From the NCBI GenBank assembly GCA_947054185.1, contig CAMRVW010000019.1:1-20676 (forward strand): 20,676 nt of DNA, read 5' to 3'. Positions 7,299 to 13,752 of this stretch are shown here, piece by piece (position 1 is the first letter of the stretch; the number at the start of each line of letters is the position of its first letter). A program made the translations under genes and the position numbers. This DNA is from an uncultured Rikenellaceae bacterium (GTDB taxonomy: Bacteria; Bacteroidota; Bacteroidia; Bacteroidales; Rikenellaceae). Below the pieces are notes generated by a model that had not been told where the DNA came from, made no database searches, and worked only from the letters and a program-made list of their open reading frames with translations.

Positions 7299-9722
7299 AT
7301 GAGATACGGCTTAATTATATTCGCTTTGATATTGATATCGGGATGCGGCAACGCCTCGCTCGATGAGAAAAAATATGTCGACGCGGTCATGTCGGTATCG
7401 TTGCGGTCGGGCGACAGCTCGATGTTCCGCACACGGACGCAAGACTCGCTTCTTAACAACTTCCCCGTATATTACGACTGGTGGCTTCAGGACGGCGGCA
7501 AACACGACCTTTTCACCCTGCCCTTGCGCAAGTCGCTGGCTGCCCGCATAAAAAAGGTGTCTGAGCAACTCGGCACCCCCATGCCCGACCTGTCGACCAA
7601 AGGCGACAAAGAGCTATTTTCGACATATCACAAACTGTGCGAAAAACGACGTGCCAAACGCCTTGAAAACATGCCCGACCGCATAGTATTCACCAAGTTC
7701 CGCCCGTTCCGTCCCACTGTCTTTGCCGCCACCGAATCGGTAAGCGACTCAAGAGGCGAACGCAACTTTCTGGGAGGGGGCCGTATGTCGATACTCAAAA
7801 TGCGAGGCATCTGGGGGCACGAACAACTTCTCTTGCAAGCAGACAGCGGCATTATAAGAGACCCTGACATCGACTTTGACGCCCGCAAGCTCCTCTTTGC
7901 CTGGAAAAAGGGTGCCGGTGACGATTACCATCTCTATGAGATGGACCTTTACACACAGGCTATCAAGCAGATAAGCAAAGGCGCAGGCTATGCCGACTAT
8001 GAGGGTCGCTATCTGCCCGACGGAAACATACTGTTTGCCTCCACGCGTGCGGCCACCTCATTGGGCGACATACCCACCGAGGTGAGCAACTTCTTCGTTT
8101 GCGACCGCAACGGCAATTACATGCGCCGCATAGGCTTCGACCAGGGCCACACCATATCGCCGTCAGTCATGGATGACGGACGTGTAATATACACACGCTC
8201 AGACCATAACGACAGAGGCAACATATTTGCCAATCCCCTCTTCGTGATGAACGGCGACGGCACCTCGCAGCAGGCCTTCTTCAGCATGACCGACCGTTTC
8301 CCCACCACCCTGGTACACGCGCGTCAGATACCGACGACCAACCGCATACTGACCATACTGACAGGCTATCACTCGCCACAACACGGCAAACTGGCCATCA
8401 TCAACCCCGAAGGAGGGCGAGGCGGCGAAGACGGTCTTATGATGGTCGCCCCGTTGCGCAAACCCGGCGACACCGAAAAGTTACCGGTGGACATATACGG
8501 CCAGTACGGCGAACAGTTTCAATATCCCTTCCCCATCGACAGAGAGAGCTTTCTGGTGTCATACTCTCCACTGGGTTACGACACCGGCGAGCCCAAGTTC
8601 GCCATCTATTGGATGAACATGGAGGGCGAACGCGAGCTGTTGGTTTCAGACCGCAGGTACTCTTGCAATCAGCCTGTTATAATAGGTTCGCGTCCCAAAC
8701 CGCGTCTTCGTGCCTCACACATCGACTTCAGCAAAGAGACCGGCCGATATATGATACAAAACATATATGCGGGCAGCTCCATGACAGGAGTAAAGCGAGG
8801 CAGTGTCAAGAAGTTACGCATAGTGGAGCTGATGTTCCGCAACACCGGCATAGGCAAGCAGACAGTGAGCGGCCCCGGAGGCAGCTCGCAGGTGACCACT
8901 CCTGTGGGGGTTGCCGGCACCGGCTGGGATGTAAAACGCATACTCGGCCACGTCGACGTCATGCCTGACGGCTCGGCACATTTCGAGGCCCCGGCACGTA
9001 CGCCGCTCTATTTTCAGGCGCTCGACACCATGGGACAGGTCATAGCCACCATGCGCAGTTGGGCCACCTTACAGCCCGGAGAGTCAAGGAGTTGCGTCGG
9101 CTGCCATGAGAGTCATAACACCACTCCGCTGACGGCGTCGGCCATACCGCAGATAGCCTCCCGCCCCATAGACAGCATCACCCCGGTGCCACACCTCATG
9201 CCGGAGAAAGGCTTCAGTTACATAGAGAACATACAACCCATACTCGACCGCAACTGTGTGCGATGCCACAACGGCGCAGGCAACACACCCAACCTGTTGG
9301 GTACGCTCACCACCAAGGGAGAGGCATCGAAACGACGTGTCAGCGAGTCGTATATCACACTGACACACGCACAGTTACGCCACAAAAACAAAGAGACCCT
9401 CACAGGCAACGAATATCACCCCGACGTCAACTGGATAGGCAGCATGACCGACCCCATGCCGCTTAAGCCATACACCGCGGGCTCGGCATCAAGCAAACTG
9501 ATAAGGCGTCTGCGCGAAGGCCACGGCAAGCTCGACAAGAAACAGATAGAGACAATCGCCGCCTGGATAGACCTGGGAGCACCCTTTGCCGGCAGTTACA
9601 CCGAAGCCAACAACTGGAATTCGAGCGACATACGCAAGTGGGACTATTACAGCCACAAACGCCATGTCGCCGAAGATGAAGACAAACGCAACGTCGAGGC
9701 ATACGTCAACTCGCTCCGATAG
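7299..9722 (+). CDS. HzsA-related dihaem c, beta-propeller lipoprotein
   Basis: This 807-residue protein starts with a lipoprotein signal (lipobox ISGC, Cys16), so it is exported and lipid-anchored. A region from roughly 180 to 420 looks like TolB/WD40-type propeller blades. Examples are DFDARKLLFAWKK, YLPDGNILFASTRA, DDGRVIYTRSDHNDRG and FVMNGDGTSQQAFF. The C-terminal part has two haem c sites: CVGCH at 599-603, inside the segment PGESRSCVGCHES, and CVRCH at 653-657. It ends in an AAWIDLGAPFAGSY segment typical of planctomycete and Bacteroidota multihaem proteins. This order matches the HzsA-related family, named after the alpha subunit of anammox hydrazine synthase. Function in Bacteroidota is unknown; hydrazine chemistry should not be assumed. 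The next gene follows by 60 bp without a terminator and is probably co-transcribed. The family call is fairly confident; the activity is not. Confidence 0.82.
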   Translation: MRYGLIIFALILISGCGNASLDEKKYVDAVMSVSLRSGDSSMFRTRTQDSLLNNFPVYYDWWLQDGGKHDLFTLPLRKSLAARIKKVSEQLGTPMPDLSTKGDKELFSTYHKLCEKRRAKRLENMPDRIVFTKFRPFRPTVFAATESVSDSRGERNFLGGGRMSILKMRGIWGHEQLLLQADSGIIRDPDIDFDARKLLFAWKKGAGDDYHLYEMDLYTQAIKQISKGAGYADYEGRYLPDGNILFASTRAATSLGDIPTEVSNFFVCDRNGNYMRRIGFDQGHTISPSVMDDGRVIYTRSDHNDRGNIFANPLFVMNGDGTSQQAFFSMTDRFPTTLVHARQIPTTNRILTILTGYHSPQHGKLAIINPEGGRGGEDGLMMVAPLRKPGDTEKLPVDIYGQYGEQFQYPFPIDRESFLVSYSPLGYDTGEPKFAIYWMNMEGERELLVSDRRYSCNQPVIIGSRPKPRLRASHIDFSKETGRYMIQNIYAGSSMTGVKRGSVKKLRIVELMFRNTGIGKQTVSGPGGSSQVTTPVGVAGTGWDVKRILGHVDVMPDGSAHFEAPARTPLYFQALDTMGQVIATMRSWATLQPGESRSCVGCHESHNTTPLTASAIPQIASRPIDSITPVPHLMPEKGFSYIENIQPILDRNCVRCHNGAGNTPNLLGTLTTKGEASKRRVSESYITLTHAQLRHKNKETLTGNEYHPDVNWIGSMTDPMPLKPYTAGSASSKLIRRLREGHGKLDKKQIETIAAWIDLGAPFAGSYTEANNWNSSDIRKWDYYSHKRHVAEDEDKRNVEAYVNSLR

Positions 9723-9782
9723 GCCGCGCCGCCGTGCATGTGCCACGACCACAACAACCGACAAACACAACAATAGCTGAAA

Positions 9783-11573
9783 ATGATGCTCGGAAAATAT
9801 ATTAACATAATAGTAATAAGCTCACTGGCACTGCTGTCATGCCGTCCTGTTGGCATACCCTCCTCTATCGTCTCTCTTACTGACGGAGATGACAAGGTGA
9901 TATTGTCGGGCGACCGTCAGAGCGGCAAGGTGTGGCAGATGAACCAACGGGGCTGGAAGACGGGAAGCACCTTTATATGCAACTCCATAACAGACATAGC
10001 CACCAACGGCAAAGACCGTGTGTGGGTGCTCGGCAAGGAAGATAACGGCGAAAGCCGGCTTTACGAGCTGTCATATCCGGGCATGAAAACCATACAGAGC
10101 CTGACGGTGGGCAAAGGCGCCGCCTCGGTCACTTACGACAAGGCCGATGACCGTCTGTGGGTCGCATGCCGTGATCTGAGACGGCTGTGGGAGATAGACA
10201 TCATGCGTTGGAGCGTCGTGGGCAAGTTGGACATGCCGCGTGAGGCATCGGCCGTGGCCATACGCGACAGTCTGCTCTATGTGGCCGGCAGAGTGCCCGA
10301 GACAACCTCGAAACAAGAACTCCCTGCCACATCGGTGTATGCTTTCGACAAGCGACGCAGCGCATTACGCAAAACCATAAAACTGCCCAAAGGCTCCGTT
10401 CTCACCGGCGACATGGTGGCTGACGGACGTTATGCCTATCTGACTCACGTACTGAGCCGTTATACCGTGCCCGTGATACGTCCCGAATACGGATGGATCG
10501 CCTCTTCGGCCCTATCTATCATAGACATGGACTCCATGAAGCTGATAGCCACCGTATTGTTGGACTCGCCGGCCAAGGGGGCGGCCGGTGGCAGCGGCAT
10601 GGCCGTAAGCCCCGACGGCAAAGAGCTGGCAGTGGCTCTCTCCGGTGTCAACAGTGTGATGATAATAGACCTCGAAGGCCTCCATGCCAAGCTGAAATCG
10701 CACCACAAAACCGCCGACGGACGTCCCATACATGAAGACCTGGGCTTCCTTTACGGCCTGCGCAAACGTTACCCCTCAGGCGGCAAAGGCCCCGGCACAC
10801 TGCTCTATCTAAACGAGCACACCCTGCTGGCCACCAATCTTTACAGCGGAAACATAACCGTCATATCCGACAGTCCGCGCCGTTTCAGGCAGGTCGGTCG
10901 GGCCATGACATCGACGGAGCAGGGTCGCGGCGAGGCTTACTTCTCGGATGCCACCCTCTCATACCAGGGATGGCTCAGTTGCGCGACATGCCACGGCACC
11001 GACGGACGAAGCGATGCCTTGACCCACATATACCCCGGTGACAGCATATTCGGACGCTTCCTCACCCCCTCGCTGGCCGGTACCACTTACAGAAGCAGCC
11101 AGGATGGTATAAGAAACGGCTCTTTGGCCTATCGTGCCATGAGAGAGAAGCAAAACCGCATCAAAGCATCACGTCGAAGGGGCGAGCCCGAGGTGCTCCC
11201 CATAGAGGTGACATTAGAGGAGATGTGCACCGAGGCGATACGCTCGCAGCTCTTCACCGAGCCGCAAGCCGGCGAGGCCCGCGCATTGGCATCATACATA
11301 GCGTCGCTTGAACACCCCCGCTCGCCGTATCTCAAAAACGGACGTCTTTCGACACGCGCCGCGGCAGGATTGTCGGTGTTTGAAAACCTCGGTTGCGCCT
11401 CATGTCATAACGACGAAAAACCACTGATAGGGCTGTGGAAAAGCGCTCCGTACATGCACGACGGACGTATGACCACTCTTGAGGAGGTCATAAACAGCAG
11501 ACACGGCATGGGTGACACCAAGCTGACAGCGGCCCAAAAGAGAGACCTCAAAGAGTATCTTCTGACACTGTAA
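9783..11573 (+). CDS. Beta-propeller/dihaem peroxidase (MauG/CCP-like) fusion lipoprotein
   Basis: This 596-residue product begins with a lipoprotein signal ending LLSC (Cys20). Residues about 25-380 form a YncE-like beta-propeller with repeats such as DRVWVLGKEDNG, DRLWVACRDLRRLWEID, SALSIIDMDSMKLIATVLL and GMAVSPDGKELAVAL. The C-terminal 200 residues are a dihaem cytochrome c peroxidase/MauG-like domain. Haem sites are CATCH (400-404) and CASCH (538-542). They are followed by SAPYMHDGRMTTLEEVI (554 onward), a hallmark of that family. The domain pairing resembles hydrazine synthase beta plus gamma subunits fused in one chain. It lies 60 bp after the HzsA-related gene in the same direction. 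It may reduce or oxidise a small substrate while the partner supplies a second haem site. Substrate and electron donor are unknown. Met1 or Met2 could be the start. Confidence 0.82.
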   Translation: MMLGKYINIIVISSLALLSCRPVGIPSSIVSLTDGDDKVILSGDRQSGKVWQMNQRGWKTGSTFICNSITDIATNGKDRVWVLGKEDNGESRLYELSYPGMKTIQSLTVGKGAASVTYDKADDRLWVACRDLRRLWEIDIMRWSVVGKLDMPREASAVAIRDSLLYVAGRVPETTSKQELPATSVYAFDKRRSALRKTIKLPKGSVLTGDMVADGRYAYLTHVLSRYTVPVIRPEYGWIASSALSIIDMDSMKLIATVLLDSPAKGAAGGSGMAVSPDGKELAVALSGVNSVMIIDLEGLHAKLKSHHKTADGRPIHEDLGFLYGLRKRYPSGGKGPGTLLYLNEHTLLATNLYSGNITVISDSPRRFRQVGRAMTSTEQGRGEAYFSDATLSYQGWLSCATCHGTDGRSDALTHIYPGDSIFGRFLTPSLAGTTYRSSQDGIRNGSLAYRAMREKQNRIKASRRRGEPEVLPIEVTLEEMCTEAIRSQLFTEPQAGEARALASYIASLEHPRSPYLKNGRLSTRAAAGLSVFENLGCASCHNDEKPLIGLWKSAPYMHDGRMTTLEEVINSRHGMGDTKLTAAQKRDLKEYLLTL

Positions 11574-11595
11574 CCCACCCGGAATATCGGTTGAA

Positions 11596-11618
11596 TTGCG
11601 GTATCGACGATGCCGCAA
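11596..11618 (+). terminator. Hairpin after the haem operon, possible weak terminator
   Basis: TTGCGGTATC (11596-11605) pairs with GATGCCGCAA (11609-11618) through ten pairs including one G-U wobble, around a 3-nt loop, 22 bp after the stop. No T-tract follows, so it is not a standard intrinsic terminator. It could stabilise the 3' end or act with Rho. A second small dyad, TGACA-TGC-TGTCA, follows at 11623-11635. Confidence 0.35.
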
Positions 11619-11815
11619 CCAATGACATGCTGTCACCGCCGTTCCTCACCGCCACTTCAGCCTCTGCCCGGCAAACGTGACAGACCCGATTGAAACGGCA
11701 GAAACAGCAAAACCTGCTGAAACACTGAAACGGACAAACGACTGAAACGCTCACTCCGATGTAACCACCTCGGCAGCCCCCCTCCGCCCAACCGCCGCCA
11801 AGCTAAAAAGCCACC

Positions 11816-11865
11816 GGCAGACCAAGGCAGACCAAGGCAGACCAAGGCAGACCAAGGCAGACCAA
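11816..11865. repeat. Tandem repeat, five exact copies of a 10-bp unit
   Basis: The unit GGCAGACCAA occurs five times head to tail without mismatch, then a degenerate start of a sixth (GGTCA). The period is about one helical turn. It lies between the haem operon and the third MATE gene, in non-coding DNA. It could be a slippage-prone minisatellite; a role as phased binding sites is speculation. Confidence 0.95.
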
Positions 11866-11971
11866 GGTCAAACCTCTATCTGACCTATGAAATGTAACGG
11901 ACTCGGGGCAAACACCGTAAACAAGCGTCATGCTGCCGGTGATGCCGACAACATGACAGACTTCTATCCGG

Positions 11972-11993
11972 TTATTTAATTCAAATTAAATAA
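11972..11993. promoter_or_regulatory. 22-bp AT-rich palindrome upstream of the third MATE gene
   Basis: TTATTTAATT (11972-11981) and AATTAAATAA (11984-11993) are perfect inverted repeats separated by CA. The site ends 106 bp before the MATE ATG. Arms of this size and symmetry fit a dimeric repressor site (TetR- or MarR-like regulators often control pumps), but no regulator gene is nearby. It has no GC stem or T-tract, so it is not a terminator. Confidence 0.45.
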
Positions 11994-12099
11994 GACACTT
12001 CCCTCCGATCACTAAAAACCGACAAGAGGCGATACGGAAAAATAGAAATCCCAAGACCAATTTTACCAACACAAAATTAACCCGTAAAATCAAACGACA

Positions 12100-13452
12100 A
12101 TGATAATGAGATTACAAAATTTTTTTGTAAGCAAATCATATTATAAGTCTAACATAATCCTTGCCACGCCTATAATACTTGCCAACGCGGGACAGGGTTT
12201 TGTCAGTGTCGTCGACAATGCCATGGTGGGGCACTTAGGGGCCGATCCTCTTGCGGCGGCGGCCTTTGCGGGGGTGTTGGTGCTTAACACCATGATATTC
12301 GGCATGGGCATGTCTTACGGTCTTACTCCCCTTGTGGGCAAGGCATACTCTGCGGGCAACGACCGACAGGCAGCCTTTTTCTATCAGAACTCACTGTCAC
12401 TCAATACAATAATAGGTGCAATATTGAGTCTCGGACTCATTGCTGCCACCCCTCTGCTCGACTATATGGGCCAGCAACCGCACATTGTCGACATGGCGCG
12501 CCCGTTTTACATACTCATTGCGGCATCAATATTTCCATACATGATATTCCTGTCATTCAAGCAGTTCATGGAGGGTATCGGCAACACCACCGTGGCAATG
12601 GGCATCACCATATTCTGTAACCTGCTCAACATATTTCTCAACTGGGTGTTCATATACGGAAAGATAGGCGCCCCGCAGATGGGTGCCACAGGTGCCGCCC
12701 TGGCCACTCTCATTTCGCGTATCATAATGCCACTCATCTTCGTGGTCTATCTGCTGACTCACTATAAATACGGACGTTACTTCCGCTTTTTCCGCATCCG
12801 TAACCTCACCAGACGATGCCACAGGCAGCTGCTGGCCATAGGCACCCCCATATCGTTACAGATGGTAATAGAGATGTTCGCCCTGAGCATGACCGCCATA
12901 ATGATGGGATGGATAGGCTCAAAATCTTTGGCCGCCAACCAGATAGTACTCACCGTAATGAGTTTCATGTTCATGGTATCGAGCGGTATTGCCGGCGCGG
13001 TCACGGTGCTTGTCAGCCACTCGATACGTGCACGCGACATTGTCAACTATGCCAAAGCAGGCATGCAGATGTCGGCATTATACATGTTTGCAGCCTCGTT
13101 GCTCTTCGTTTTCGCCGGCGACACCATAGCCTCGTTATTCAACAGCGACCCCGAGGTCATAGCCATATCGGCACGCGTATTCCTCATAGCGGCCATGTTT
13201 GAGATAAGCGACGGCATACAGGTCACCGCCTTAGGGGCCCTGCGTGGAATTGCCGACGTATTGCGCCCCATGATATATGCAGTGGTGATATACCTCTTTA
13301 TAAACATACCCGTGGGTTACCTGCTGGGATTCGTGTTTGAATTGGGCGAAGAGGGCATCTGGACAGGATTTCTCATAGGCGTAACATCTGCGGCGATACT
13401 CTTCAACCTGCGATTGAGAGACCGTGTGAAAAGAAGAAGACTGTTTGTCTGA
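12100..13452 (+). CDS. MATE family efflux transporter, NorM-like
   Basis: This 450-residue protein has about 12 predicted membrane helices and is the third MATE pump in the window. The N-lobe shows ATPIILANAGQGFVSVVDNAMVGHLG followed by MGMSYGLTPLVGKAYSAGN, close to the NorM pattern. The second lobe begins around AIGTPISLQMVIEMFALS. It ends with a basic tail (DRVKRRRLFV). The start could be ATG 12100 or ATG 12106; there is no ribosome-binding sequence to choose between them. It is transcribed alone, with a long regulatory-looking spacer upstream and a hairpin terminator downstream. Substrate is unknown. It is not closely similar to the two MATE genes at the start of the window. Confidence 0.92.
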   Translation: MIMRLQNFFVSKSYYKSNIILATPIILANAGQGFVSVVDNAMVGHLGADPLAAAAFAGVLVLNTMIFGMGMSYGLTPLVGKAYSAGNDRQAAFFYQNSLSLNTIIGAILSLGLIAATPLLDYMGQQPHIVDMARPFYILIAASIFPYMIFLSFKQFMEGIGNTTVAMGITIFCNLLNIFLNWVFIYGKIGAPQMGATGAALATLISRIIMPLIFVVYLLTHYKYGRYFRFFRIRNLTRRCHRQLLAIGTPISLQMVIEMFALSMTAIMMGWIGSKSLAANQIVLTVMSFMFMVSSGIAGAVTVLVSHSIRARDIVNYAKAGMQMSALYMFAASLLFVFAGDTIASLFNSDPEVIAISARVFLIAAMFEISDGIQVTALGALRGIADVLRPMIYAVVIYLFINIPVGYLLGFVFELGEEGIWTGFLIGVTSAAILFNLRLRDRVKRRRLFV

Positions 13453-13520
13453 ACCGGTGCCGCTGTCACGATAACAGACTCTTTCTCGCTTTTACGAAAG
13501 CACACCACCCTGCCCTAACG

Positions 13521-13619
13521 CTTACAACACCCACCCACAACCGATTTCACTTCTATAAAGGCAAAAAAGCCGACCCCCCGAAAAGGATCGGCTTTTCAGA
13601 TATTTACGCACAAACTCAC
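13521..13619. repeat. Direct repeat copy 1: duplicated gene end and terminator
   Basis: This 99-bp segment aligns with 13644-13752. Shared parts are the block ACAACCGATTTCACTTCTAT, a hairpin with GCCGA/TCGGC arms, and the 12-mer GCACAAACTCAC. In copy 2 that 12-mer encodes the last residues of the decarboxylase. On the minus strand copy 1 reads EFVRKYLKSRS, so it is a decayed duplicate of the gene's 3' end. Confidence 0.85.
13565..13596. terminator. Bidirectional terminator, copy 1
   Basis: AAAAGCCGA (13565-13573) pairs with TCGGCTTTT (13588-13596). The loop can pair further (CC with GG) past a mismatch. On the plus strand it ends in four T residues, about 110 bp after the third MATE stop. 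On the minus strand it ends in a run of six T residues. It can serve the convergent genes on both sides. Confidence 0.8.
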
Positions 13620-13643
13620 CCCTTCCTAAGCACAAAGAAATCG

Positions 13644-13752
13644 CTTGTAACGCCCACGCACAACCGATTTCACTTCTATAAAAGCAAAAAGCCGACCCCC
13701 CCGAAAAGGATCGGCTTTTATCACACAAGGCGACACTAACGCACAAACTCAC
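13644..13752. repeat. Direct repeat copy 2: decarboxylase 3' end and terminator
   Basis: This is the partner of 13521-13619. It contains the terminal codons of the minus-strand decarboxylase (13736-13752), its terminator hairpin and the same distal block. It differs from copy 1 by substitutions and about 10 bp of extra sequence between hairpin and gene end (13720-13736). Confidence 0.85.
13686..13719. terminator. Bidirectional terminator, copy 2, for the decarboxylase
   Basis: The stem AAAAGCCGA (13687-13695) with TCGGCTTTT (13711-13719) is the same as in copy 1. Reading the minus strand, it lies 16 bp after the decarboxylase stop and ends in five T residues, so it is the natural terminator of that gene. 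Confidence 0.85.

Larger units (their letters stand above)
11574..12099. other. 526-bp intergenic region without a credible gene
   Basis: Short frames here have no recognisable product. The region holds a 3' hairpin (11596-11618) and a cluster of TGAAAC hexamers at 11691, 11718, 11726 and 11743. It also holds a 10-bp tandem repeat (11816-11865) and an AT-rich perfect palindrome (11972-11993). The last 100 bp before the MATE start are AT-rich and must contain its promoter, but I could not find a clean TAnnTTTG match. Confidence 0.6.

Noticed and set aside
7299..11573. Complete anammox-type nitrogen metabolism
   Set aside because: Only relatives of hydrazine synthase domains are visible. No hydrazine dehydrogenase, nitrite reductase or related genes are in the window, and the host is a Bacteroidales.
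11548..11754. Cysteine-rich 68-codon minus-strand ORF after the haem operon
   Set aside because: It overlaps the hairpin and the repeat-containing spacer and the end of the haem gene, with no motif or promoter; treated as a chance frame.
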